Shown here: positions 15,213 to 23,600 of the stretch, in pieces
How positions within the stretch are numbered: position 1 is the first letter of the stretch
Layout: every line of letters begins with the position of its first letter
Assembly: GCF_000428945.1 (NCBI RefSeq)
Contig: NZ_KE386822.1
Location: 1 to 64,000 of the forward strand
Reading direction: 5' to 3'
Length of the DNA stretch: 64,000 nt
From: Hamadaea tsunoensis DSM 44101
Lineage (GTDB): Bacteria > Actinomycetota > Actinomycetes > Mycobacteriales > Micromonosporaceae
Made by a program: the position numbers and the translations under genes
Notes under the pieces: model-generated
Database searches by the model: none
What the model was told of the DNA's origin: nothing
The model's input: only the letters and a program-made list of their open reading frames with translations

Positions 15213-15743
15213 GTGAACGACGCTGATCGGCTGACCTGCATCCGGACCACCCCTTGGATCTCCGAGCTGCTCGCGCGGCTTTTCGACTTCGACATCACCC
15301 GCAGCGTCGCGGGGCCGCTGCACGACCTGCAGCTTCCCGGCGGCCAGCCGCTGGAGATGATCGCCGGTGACGCGGGCGGCGGCGCATTCCTCCTGACCGA
15401 CACCGGTGCCGTGGTGTACGCCGGCTCCGAGGGCGAGGGCGGCCTGGTCGCGTACACGCTGCGGGACGCGATGGCGCTCGTCGTCGGGCTGCCCAGCCTG
15501 CACGACGCGCTGGCCAAGCCGCTCGACGAGGAACTGCTCACCTGGATCCTGGCGGCCGACCTGTTCATCCGGGACGACTGGCCGGAGCTGGACGAGCAGC
15601 GCGCGCGGCTGCGCGAGACGCTCGACCTGCCGAGGGCCGAGAACCTGCTGGCGCAGCTGCACGAGGCGGCGGCGGACGAGGCCTACCGCCCGGTCAGCCA
15701 GTACGGCCCCTACGAGCCGATGCTGGCCAGCCTGCGCGACTGA
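15213..15743 (+). CDS. Unrecognised actinobacterial protein, possibly SUKH/SMI1-like
   Basis: 176-residue soluble acidic protein. Function is not recognised. A central stretch, MIAGDAGGGAFLLTDTGAVVYAGSEGEG, resembles the beta-hairpin found in SUKH/SMI1-type proteins, some of which are immunity proteins, but this is only a resemblance. GTG 15213 lies 7 nt after TATTAT (15200-15205), fitting a leaderless start; an upstream in-frame ATG at 15141 has no ribosome site. It converges on the DUF6642-like gene with only 4 bp between stop codons. Confidence 0.6.
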   Translation: MNDADRLTCIRTTPWISELLARLFDFDITRSVAGPLHDLQLPGGQPLEMIAGDAGGGAFLLTDTGAVVYAGSEGEGGLVAYTLRDAMALVVGLPSLHDALAKPLDEELLTWILAADLFIRDDWPELDEQRARLRETLDLPRAENLLAQLHEAAADEAYRPVSQYGPYEPMLASLRD

Positions 15744-15747
15744 GCCG

Positions 15748-16365
15748 TCAGGCCCGGTTGGACTGGGCGGGGATGCGCGGCGCGGCCTCGGCCCGCCACG
15801 CCCGCCCGGTGTTGTAAACGATCCGGAACCCCAGGTAGGCCGAGAGCTGCGCCCAGTGCGCCGAGCCCATCCGCAGCTCGACGGAGTTGCTGCGCTGGCC
15901 GTTGGCGAGCACGTCGAGCAGCACGGTCTCGAACGCGGCCGACTCCACCCAGCCGACCTGCCGGGTGTAGCCGCACATCATCGCCGCGCCCGTGGTGATG
16001 AGGAACTTCTGCAGCGTGGTGGTGGTGGCGTTCATGACCGAGCAGCTGCCGAAGAACAGCCGCTTGCCCTCCAGCTTGCCGGCGAGCTGATCGGCGAGCT
16101 CGTCGAGCTCGACGCTGTGCCAGTCGGTCAGGCACAGCCGGGTGGGCTCGCCGTGCATCGCGAAGAAGCCGACGGTGAAGTCCTGGTACTCGCGCAGCGT
16201 CCACCGGTCGAGGTAGAACCACAGCTCATCGGGGGTGGCGACGTCCTTGTGGATGAACCGGATGGTCCCGAGCCGCTCCAGCAGCTCCAGCGTCGGCAGG
16301 ACGGAGCCGCGCTTGCGCAGATCGCGGTTCCATTGCCCTTCGAAGCAGAAGATCCCACGGCCCAT
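15748..16365 (-). CDS. DUF6642-like protein with caspase-like His/Cys dyad
   Basis: 205-residue protein that opens with GRGIFCFEGQWNRDLRKR and resembles actinobacterial DUF6642 proteins as remembered. The spacing of H71 in FFAMHGEP and C108 in FFGSCSVM, each ending a hydrophobic strand, is like the His-Cys dyad of caspase-fold CHAT proteases. A protease role is therefore conceivable but unproven. The strong ribosome site GGGAGGG precedes ATG 16365 by 8 nt. It has no signal peptide. It converges on the unrecognised gene at 15213-15743. Confidence 0.65.
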   Translation of the reverse strand: MGRGIFCFEGQWNRDLRKRGSVLPTLELLERLGTIRFIHKDVATPDELWFYLDRWTLREYQDFTVGFFAMHGEPTRLCLTDWHSVELDELADQLAGKLEGKRLFFGSCSVMNATTTTLQKFLITTGAAMMCGYTRQVGWVESAAFETVLLDVLANGQRSNSVELRMGSAHWAQLSAYLGFRIVYNTGRAWRAEAAPRIPAQSNRA

Positions 16366-16469
16366 GTGCCACGCCCTCCCCGGTCGGCTTCTCCGCACGG
16401 TAGCGCAGGCGACCGACATTCGTTTCCCCTCGCCGCGCGGATTGCCGGGCCGATGTGAAGATCCGTCAG

Positions 16470-16475
16470 TAGGGT
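16470..16475 (+). promoter_or_regulatory. -10 element for leaderless F420-reductase-like gene
   Basis: TAGGGT lies 7 nt before ATG 16483, placing the expected transcription start at or next to the A of the start codon. No clear -35 is visible. Confidence 0.5.
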
Positions 16476-16482
16476 TGACGGC

Positions 16483-17151
16483 ATGGCGACGATCGGATTC
16501 ATCGGCAGCGGGCACATCGGGAGCACGGTCGCGCGGCTGGCCGTGGCGGCCGGGCACGACGTGATCATGAGCAACTCGCGCGGCCCGGAGACCCTCGCCG
16601 AGCTCGTGGCCGAGCTGGGCCCCCTGGCCAGCGCCGCAACCCCCGAGGCCGCGGCCGAGCAGGGCGACCTCGTGGTGGTGAGCATCCCGCTCAAGGCGAT
16701 CGACAGCGTCCCGGTCGCCCCGCTGGACGGCAAGGTCGTGATGGACACCAACAACTACTACCCGCAGCGGGACGGTCACGTCGCGGCGCTGGACGACGAC
16801 TCGACCACCGGCAGCGAGCTGCTCCAGCAGCACCTGCCGGACGCGTTCGTGGTGAAGGTGTTCAACAACATCAACTACAAGCACCTCGGTACGCTCGCCC
16901 GCCCCGACGGCGCGCCCGACCGCAGCGCGCTGCTCGTCGCGGGGGACAGCGAGCCGGCGAAGCAGCAGGTGACCGACTTTCTCGACCAGATCGGCTACGA
17001 CACCGTCGACGCCGGCGCGCTCGGGGAGGGCGGCCGTAAGTTTCAGGTGGGCTCGGCGGCGTACGGGAACCTCTACGGCGACCTGAGCTCCCCCGACGGT
17101 ACGCCGGCCGACGCGGCGACGGTCTTGTCCGTCCTCATGAAGGACGCATGA
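16483..17151 (+). CDS. NADPH:F420 reductase-like NAD(P)-binding protein
   Basis: 222-residue Rossmann protein beginning TIGFIGSGHIGST, a GxGxxG dinucleotide fold as in archaeal and actinobacterial NADPH-dependent F420 reductases. The SNSRGPETL stretch after the second strand fits recognition of the NADPH 2'-phosphate. The VVVSIPL and KVVMDTNNYY stretches are typical of the family. It may interconvert NADPH and reduced F420, or be one of the many related oxidoreductases. ATG 16483 follows a -10-like TAGGGT by 7 nt. It is monocistronic. Confidence 0.8.
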   Translation: MATIGFIGSGHIGSTVARLAVAAGHDVIMSNSRGPETLAELVAELGPLASAATPEAAAEQGDLVVVSIPLKAIDSVPVAPLDGKVVMDTNNYYPQRDGHVAALDDDSTTGSELLQQHLPDAFVVKVFNNINYKHLGTLARPDGAPDRSALLVAGDSEPAKQQVTDFLDQIGYDTVDAGALGEGGRKFQVGSAAYGNLYGDLSSPDGTPADAATVLSVLMKDA

Positions 17152-17381
17152 TCCACAGGATGATCCACAACTGACCACGACACGTGACGCCGTCCGGATG
17201 ACAACATCCGGGCGGCGTCGTCATACGTACGCGTGACGCCCGTCCTCGGGTGCCGCGACCGTCCATCTGCTCGTGCATGTTCGTCAATGTCCGAGTCTTC
17301 CTTTCGGCGCCTTCGCCTGGTATTCCTGGTGCACCCTCGTTCCCACTACCCCCGCGTTCCCCCGACACCAGGGAGTACCAC

Positions 17382-18182
17382 GTGCGTACCCTGCTCCGCT
17401 CGGCCGCCGTCACCCTCGCGGCAGCCGGCCTCGTCCTCGGCTTCGGCCTACCCGCCGCGGCCGCGTCCAGCGTCAACTACGTAGCGCTCGGCGATTCCTA
17501 CTCCTCCGGCGTGGGCGCCGGGAGCTACATCAGCTCCAGCGGCTCCTGCGACCGCAGCACGAAGGCGTACTCGGCACTCTGGGCGACCGCCCACGCCCCC
17601 GCGTCGTACACCTCCGTCGCCTGCTCCGGCGCGACCACCTCCACGGTCAACAGCTCGCAGCTGTCGGCCCTGACGGCGAGCACCACGCTCGTCAGCATCA
17701 CCATCGGCGGCAACGACGCCGGGTTCTCCAACATCATGTCGACCTGCGTCCTGCAGGGCACGTCGGCGTGTGTCGCGGCGGTCCAGTCCGCCGAGAACTT
17801 CGCCAACTCGACGCTGCCCGGCCGGCTCGACACGACCTACGACAACATCCGGTCGCACGCCCCCAACGCCCGTGTGGTGGTGCTCGCGTACCCGGTGTTC
17901 TACCTGCTCAACCAGCCGCTGTGCGTCGGCCTCTCGGAGACCTCGCGGGCGAAGATCGACGAGGGCATCAACCTCGTCGACAACGTGATCAAGACCCGGG
18001 CCACCGCCCACGGCTTCGTGTTCGCCGACGTCCGCTCGATCTTCGTCGGCCACCAGCTGTGCAGCGGCGGCACCAAGTGGCTGCACGCGCTGAACTTCGC
18101 GTCGCTCGACGTGTCCTACCACCCCACCGCCGACGGCCAGGCCGGCGGCTACCTCCCGGTCTTCACCAGCGCGGCCGGCTGA
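17382..18182 (+). CDS. Secreted SGNH/GDSL esterase-lipase
   Basis: 266-residue exported hydrolase. A signal peptide of about 28 residues ends near LPAAAASS. Block I is GDSYSSG (nucleophile Ser39), block III is IGGNDAGF (Asn of the oxyanion hole), and block V has Asp/His in SYHPTADG (H247). Six Cys suggest three disulfides, as in Streptomyces secreted lipases of this group. It hydrolyses esters, probably lipids, outside the cell. GTG 17382 was chosen because GGGAG lies 7 nt upstream. Upstream codons in frame are not signal-peptide-like. Confidence 0.92.
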   Translation: MRTLLRSAAVTLAAAGLVLGFGLPAAAASSVNYVALGDSYSSGVGAGSYISSSGSCDRSTKAYSALWATAHAPASYTSVACSGATTSTVNSSQLSALTASTTLVSITIGGNDAGFSNIMSTCVLQGTSACVAAVQSAENFANSTLPGRLDTTYDNIRSHAPNARVVVLAYPVFYLLNQPLCVGLSETSRAKIDEGINLVDNVIKTRATAHGFVFADVRSIFVGHQLCSGGTKWLHALNFASLDVSYHPTADGQAGGYLPVFTSAAG

Positions 18183-18221
18183 CCCGTCGTACCGGGCGCC
18201 CCCGCCCGGTACCCTCACCTC

Positions 18222-18989
18222 GTGATACGTGCGGTGGTCACCGATCTCGACGGAACGATCGTCCGGACCGACGGAACGATCAGCCCCCGGATGGCGGCCG
18301 CCGCGCGTACCCTCGCGGAACGCGGGATCCCGCTCATCGCCGCGACGGCCCGCACCCACTACGGCGTCGCCGCCGCGGGTCTCGACTTCACCCTCTCCGT
18401 CTGCTCCGCCGGCGCCATCGGCTGGGACCACGACACCCGCGTGTGGCGCGAGACCTTTCCCCACCCGGCCGTACGCGAGGTCGCCGAGGCGATCCTGCGG
18501 CTACCGGGCGCCGGTGTCGGAGCGCACGACGGCGACCAGTGGTTCATGACGGCGGCGTACGCGACCCTCAACGGCTGGCGCAGCCGCGGCCCGAGGACCG
18601 TCGTCGAGCCGGGGGAACTGCCGCCGTCGGCCTGTGTCATGGCCGCGTGCGCCCCGGATCTCAGCCCGTTCGCGCTGATCGAGGAGCTGGGCGTCGACCC
18701 CGCGATCGCCACCCTCAGCACCGCCGGGCGCAACGTCGTCGACATCACCCCGTCCGGTGTGGACAAGGGGACCGGGGTGCTGCGCGCGCTCGCGTACCTG
18801 GGGATCGCCCCGGAGGAGACGGTGGCCTTCGGCGACATGGTCGCCGACATCCCGATGTTCGGCGTGGTCGGTCTGGGCGTCTCCGTCGGCACGGCCCACC
18901 CGGACGTGGTCGCGGCCGCCCAGCACGTGGCCCCCGACGCCGACTCCGACGGCGTCCCCGAAACCCTCACCCTCCTGGGCCTCCTCTAA
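18222..18989 (+). CDS. HAD-superfamily (Cof-type) phosphatase
   Basis: 255-residue haloacid dehalogenase-fold hydrolase. Motif I is TDLDGTIV (Asp8 nucleophile, Asp10 acid), motif II lies in ATARTH, motif III is the Lys of GVDKGTG, and motif IV is FGDMVADIPMF. The large C2 cap places it with the Cof/YbjI sugar-phosphate phosphatases. GTG 18222 lies 6 nt after TACCCT (18210-18215), so a leaderless mRNA is likely. A family A palindrome starts 5 bp after the TAA stop. Confidence 0.9.
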   Translation: MIRAVVTDLDGTIVRTDGTISPRMAAAARTLAERGIPLIAATARTHYGVAAAGLDFTLSVCSAGAIGWDHDTRVWRETFPHPAVREVAEAILRLPGAGVGAHDGDQWFMTAAYATLNGWRSRGPRTVVEPGELPPSACVMAACAPDLSPFALIEELGVDPAIATLSTAGRNVVDITPSGVDKGTGVLRALAYLGIAPEETVAFGDMVADIPMFGVVGLGVSVGTAHPDVVAAAQHVAPDADSDGVPETLTLLGLL

Positions 18990-18994
18990 CAGTT

Positions 18995-19070
18995 CCGACG
19001 ATCTTGCGCGAATATCCGGGCTTTTCGGACATAGGTCGCGAAATTCGGGACACTCGCGCAAGATCGTCGG
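18995..19070. repeat. 3'-end palindromic repeat, family A, copy 2
   Basis: 76-bp copy with perfect 17-bp terminal arms, CCGACGATCTTGCGCGA at 18995-19011 and its complement at 19054-19070. It begins 5 bp after the HAD phosphatase stop codon. Confidence 0.9.
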
Positions 19071-19155
19071 AAGGGGGCGGGTGGGTGTGAGGGATTCACG
19101 CGAACGGTGTCGGGGAGGCGGCAGCGCGGGGGAGCGGACGGGCGTGTGATGAACC

Positions 19156-19710
19156 ATGGCCGACATCGACCCACCCGTATGGAAGCTCCGCTGGACGGAC
19201 CTGTGGTGGCTGCTCGCCTACCCGGTCTACCAGACCCTCGGCACGATCCGGCACGAGGGCAGCCACGCCCTGGTCGCGAAGCTGGAAGGCGCGGACGTCA
19301 CGAAGTTCGTCATCTACCCGCAGACCGACCTCGGCCGGTTCACGTGGGGATACACGCAGTGGAACAACGCGGACACGGACTGGGTGACGCTCGCGGCGCC
19401 CTACCTCTGCGACCTGCTGTGGTTCGTGGGCTTCTTCTTCCTGCTGACCCGGCTGCCCTGGCGCAACCACCTGATCTGGCTCAACCTCGCGATCCTCGGT
19501 CTGCTGTCGCCCCTGCTCAACTCGGGCGTGCAGTGGATCGAGGGCTTCATCAACCCCGACAGCGACGTCGCCCGGATCCGCGAGAGCGTGCCCGACGTTC
19601 TCGTGCAGCTGTACTTCCTGCTGACACTGACGACCTACGTCATCGGGATCCTGGCGATCTACTGGCGTGACTGGAAGCTCTCCCAGGCACTCCTGCCCGC
19701 CACCACCTGA
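19156..19710 (+). CDS. Small membrane protein with HEGSH (HExxH) motif
   Basis: 184-residue protein with about four hydrophobic segments. The motif HEGSHALVAKLEGAD (H33, E34, H37) fits HExxH and recalls the HELGHALVA of M50 site-2 metalloproteases, in which it lies in or near a membrane helix. The second M50 metal-ligand motif is not evident, so peptidase activity is uncertain. No ribosome site is strong upstream of ATG 19156. It converges on yidD with 3 bp between stop codons. It may be a reduced M50-like or DUF3267-like protein. Confidence 0.6.
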   Translation: MADIDPPVWKLRWTDLWWLLAYPVYQTLGTIRHEGSHALVAKLEGADVTKFVIYPQTDLGRFTWGYTQWNNADTDWVTLAAPYLCDLLWFVGFFFLLTRLPWRNHLIWLNLAILGLLSPLLNSGVQWIEGFINPDSDVARIRESVPDVLVQLYFLLTLTTYVIGILAIYWRDWKLSQALLPATT

Positions 19711-19713
19711 GAA

Positions 19714-20076
19714 TCAGGCGGACGGCACCGGGTCGGGCGTTCCCCACGGGACCGACGCCCGGCACCGGGCCAGCCGCCGCAGGATCAGCCAGCCGCCGCG
19801 CAGCAGGCCGAAACGCTCCAGCGCGCCGACCCCGTAATGGCTGCACGAGGGTGTGAAGTGGCAGATCGCGGGCCGGTGTGCCGAGATCTCCGTCTGGTAG
19901 CGCCGGATCGCCCGGATCGCCTGTGCCCGCCCCTCCGTCAGCCACACGGTCGGATGGTGGGTCAGCATGGTCATGAGGGCGTCGGGCACCTGCTGGCCGC
20001 ACATGACCGCGCAGCAGTCGAAGTCGCCCAGGCAGATCCAGCACGGGCAGAACGGGAACGGCGGCTCGGTCAGCAT
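19714..20076 (-). CDS. yidD: YidD-type membrane protein insertion efficiency factor
   Basis: 120-residue protein. The C-terminal 70 residues carry the YidD/Hly domain: AIRRYQTEISAHRPAICHFTPSCSHYGVGALERFG, with the conserved C-x-F-x-P-S-C-S-x-Y. The N-terminal ~35 residues add a Cys-rich extension (CPCWICLGDFDCCAVMC) not found in the housekeeping YidD encoded beside rpmH-rnpA-yidC. It is thus likely a paralogous or specialised copy. It is translationally coupled to the DinB gene, whose TGA is directly followed by GATG. Confidence 0.85.
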   Translation of the reverse strand: MLTEPPFPFCPCWICLGDFDCCAVMCGQQVPDALMTMLTHHPTVWLTEGRAQAIRAIRRYQTEISAHRPAICHFTPSCSHYGVGALERFGLLRGGWLILRRLARCRASVPWGTPDPVPSA

Positions 20077-20077
20077 C

Positions 20078-20581
20078 TCAGTGCCCGGTGGCCCCGTCGG
20101 TACGCTCGCGCAGCAGATCCAGGTGGCCGCAGTGCCGGGCCGTCTCCTCGATCATGTGGACGAGCGCGTACCGGAGGGTGAACGTCTGGTCCTCGCCCCG
20201 GGCGACCTCGTCGAGATCGGCGTCCACGATGGACGAACGGGACCGCTCGCACTCCGCCGCGTACGCCGAGGCGAGTTCTTCGATGGTCTCGCCCGGCGCG
20301 ATCGGGAAGCCGCCGTGGGGGTCCTCCTCGCTCCACGGCCAGGGCAGGTCGAGGCCGGCGAAGTCGATGCTGAACCAGAAGCGCTCGACGCCGGTGAGGT
20401 GCTTGACGATGCCGGCCGGGGTGAGCGTGGAGGGCGGGACGGGCGCGGCGAAGGCCTGCTCGTCGGTGAGGCCGGCGACCTTCTGGAGCACGGTCGCGCG
20501 GGAGAAGTCGAGCATCGCGGTCAAGGTCTCGCGTTCGCCGGCGGCCTGCGGCGGCCGGCGTCGTTCCATCCCCGTCGTCAT
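20078..20581 (-). CDS. DinB-fold (DUF664, mycothiol-transferase-like) protein
   Basis: 167-residue four-helix-bundle protein. Putative metal ligands are the His of GIVKHLTGVERFW and the two of HMIEETARHCGHLD, the pattern of actinobacterial DinB/DUF664 enzymes, some of which use mycothiol for detoxification. ATG 20581 (MTTGMERRR) is preferred over an in-frame start ten codons upstream whose residues look non-coding. It is cytoplasmic and forms a two-gene unit with yidD. Confidence 0.82.
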   Translation of the reverse strand: MTTGMERRRPPQAAGERETLTAMLDFSRATVLQKVAGLTDEQAFAAPVPPSTLTPAGIVKHLTGVERFWFSIDFAGLDLPWPWSEEDPHGGFPIAPGETIEELASAYAAECERSRSSIVDADLDEVARGEDQTFTLRYALVHMIEETARHCGHLDLLRERTDGATGH

Positions 20582-20616
20582 GCGGCACAGACTAAGGCCG
20601 GCCACCGACAAAGGGT

Positions 20617-20647
20617 GCCCCGCCCGGACGGGCGGTCCGGGCGGGGC
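20617..20647 (-). terminator. Terminator of GH87-type gene
   Basis: A perfect 13-bp inverted repeat (20617-20629 and 20635-20647) with a 5-nt loop lies 13 bp beyond the stop of the minus-strand glucanase gene. There is no T-tract. Confidence 0.8.
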
Positions 20648-20660
20648 GGTGTGGGAGCGG

Positions 20661-23600
20661 TCAGCTGCCGGTGATGTGGAAGTTGGACCCCGGTTCGATC
20701 ACGATGTCCCCGGTGGACGAGTTCGTGATGGTCACGCCGGACAGCGTCGCGCTGCCGTTCGACCCGTTCTGGGCGAGGATCCCCGCGCCGTTGTTAGACT
20801 TGTCGATCTTCACGTTGGTGATGGTGACGCCGAGCGTCCCGCCACCGGACTTGAACTGGATGCCGTCGTAGGTCGAGTCCGAGATGTCGGTGTCGCGGAT
20901 GACGACGCCGGGGATGCCGGTACTCGGCGCGTACAGGGTGATGGCACCGAACTTCTGGTTCTCGCCCCAGAAGACGCCGCCGCAGCGGAACAGGGCGTTG
21001 TTGGCGATCGTCGTCGTGCCCGAGAACGCGATCGGCGAGTGGTCGGTGGCGAGCATGATGCCCGGGTAGTTCATCGTGTCGTAGACGAGGTTGTTCTCGA
21101 TCGCGTTGCCGTAGCCGCCGTAGATCGCGATGCCGTTGGCCCGCCACGGGAGCTGGATCGTGTTGTTGGTGAAGTGGTTGTCGTGGCCGATGTCCACCGA
21201 CTGGTCCTTCACGAACGTGCTGGACCACACCGCGAGGCTGTCGTCACCGGTGGTGCGGAACGACGAGTTGAACACCTTCGAGTTGCGGCTGCCGTTGGAC
21301 AGGTTGATGCCGTCGGCGTACGTGTCGCGGATGCGCATGCCGGTGAACTCGAGCCCGTCGGCCGGGTTCCAGTACGCCGGGGTGTCGGTGTAGTCGCGGC
21401 CGACCCAGGCGCCCACGTTGACGTGCTCGATCCACACGTTGCTGATCTTCGTGTTCTTGCCGAAGCGCCCGTTGAGGCCGTGGCCGCGGTTGGCCCGGTT
21501 CTTGGTGGCACCGAAGATGGCGAGGTCGGAGATCTGGGCGTTGTCGTCGATGTCGAAGCCGACGTTGCCCTCGTGCGGGTGGTTGATGTTGCCGACCACG
21601 TTCTGCGGCTCGGTGTCGGTGTAGAGCTGGGTGTACCACATGCCGGCGCCGCGGATGACGACGTTGCGGATGCCCTTCTGGTTGTACTGGCCGCGGGCGG
21701 GGTCGGGGGTCAGGATCTTCTGCTCCTGCCGCCACTGCCCGGCCGGGATCCAGACGCAGCTGATGACGCCGTTCTGGTCGTCCATCACGGCCTGCTGGAT
21801 CGCGGTGGTGTCGTCGATCCCGTCGTTCGGCACGGCGCCGTAGGTGGTGATCGACGTGCAGCCGGCCGGCTGGCTGATCTGCGGCGCGACCTGTTCGAGG
21901 TCGATGAAGTCGATGATGTAGAACGACGCGCTGTCGGCCGCGTCGCGCTGCAGCTTGAACTTGGTGCCGCTCGGGTAGCTCTGGGCGAGCAGGGCGTGCG
22001 ACTCGTCGAAGAGCCGGCGGGCCGCGTTCGCCTGCGGGGTCTGCGACAGGCCCTCAGTGTCGTCGGTCTGGCCGTAGAGCCAGCTGAACTTCGACGACAG
22101 CGTGATCTTCCGGTCGAAGACGCCGTTGATGTAGAGGCTCAGGCTGTAGTCCTGGCCGCCGCCGCTCGCGCTGTCGGGCACCGAGTTGCGCACGACGATC
22201 GAGTTGGTGGCCGCCGTCGAGGTGAACTCGACGTACTGGCCGGTCGTGTTCAGCTGCACCGACTTGCGGCCCGAGGACTCGGTGGCGAAGTTGGTGTGGC
22301 CGAACGTCCGCAGCGGGTCGGCGGTGAGCAGCGTACCGGTGTAGTTGGCGTTCTCCGCCTCGTACTCGGTCCACGGCACGGCCGCGCCGCGACCGACCAC
22401 GATCGGCTGGGCCAGGCTGTTGTTCGTCTCGTTGGTCTCGGCGACCGCGTTGGCCGCGTCGGCTGTGGCGGTGATGGTCGCCCCGCCGGCCACCGCGATC
22501 CAGCTGCCGTTGACCGCGACGTTCACGGTCGCGCCGGCGGCCACGGCCGCGGTCGGAGTGTCCAGTGTGGTCGAACCGACGACCACGCGGGTGGTGGTCG
22601 TGACGCCGGTCGACGTGGTGCCCCGGTTCTTCAGCGTCACGCTGAACGACACCGGTACGCCGGCCGCCGGGCTCGCCGGGTTGGCGGAGACGCTCAGCAC
22701 CTGCAGATCGGGGCCGGGCGCCTGGGCGACCGTCATCGAGGTCGGGTTGGCGGCCGTGTTGTTGGATTCGTTCTTCTCGAAGACCGTGTTGCCCGGGTCG
22801 ACCCGGACCGACACCGCGTACGCGCCCATGGGCAGGGCGCCGACGGACTTCGTGACGGCCGCCGACGCGCCGGCGTTGAGCGCGCCCACGTTGGCCGTGC
22901 CCTTGAGCTCGCCGTTGAGGTAGAAGCCGACCGTGGTGGCGGCGGAGGCGAGGTCACCCGTGTTGGTCACCGTCGTCGAGAGCGTGACGGAACTGGTCTC
23001 GTCCGGCGAGGCGGGCGTCCACGTCGGGTTCGACACCGTGAGATCCGGGTTCGGGGCCGGCGTACCGCAGACTTCGAGTTCGGCCACCTGGCCCGAGGGG
23101 GCGCCGGTGTTGGCGGAGAACTTCAGCTGCACGTCGGCGGTCGTGGCCGTCACCGGGATGCTGACGACGTTGTTGCCCTGGACGAACTGGTAGTCGGCCG
23201 CGTTCACCAGGTTCGTGTACGTGGTGGCCGCCTGGTCCCGGCCGAGCACCTGGATGTTCTGCGTACGCGTACCCCACGAGGCGTCGGGGTTGAGCTTCAC
23301 GTTGACGCCGGTCAGCGTGTGGTTCGCACCGAGCGCGACGGTCAGCGTGGCCGGGTAGCCCGCCGCGCCCTCCCAGTAGGTGGTGAGGTTGCCGTCGACG
23401 GCGTTCTGCGGCACGAACGTGAAGACCGAGCCGCTCGCGGTCACCGTCTTGCCCTGCGCCACGTTCGTGCAGCCGGGCGGCTGGGTGCCCGTGCGCGTGA
23501 CCGTGTTGCCCTGCCCCGAGAGGTTGCCCGCGCCATCGCGCGCGCGGACGAAGTACGACACCGTCGCCGTCGGCGGCTGACCGTCCGAATAGGTCAGCAC

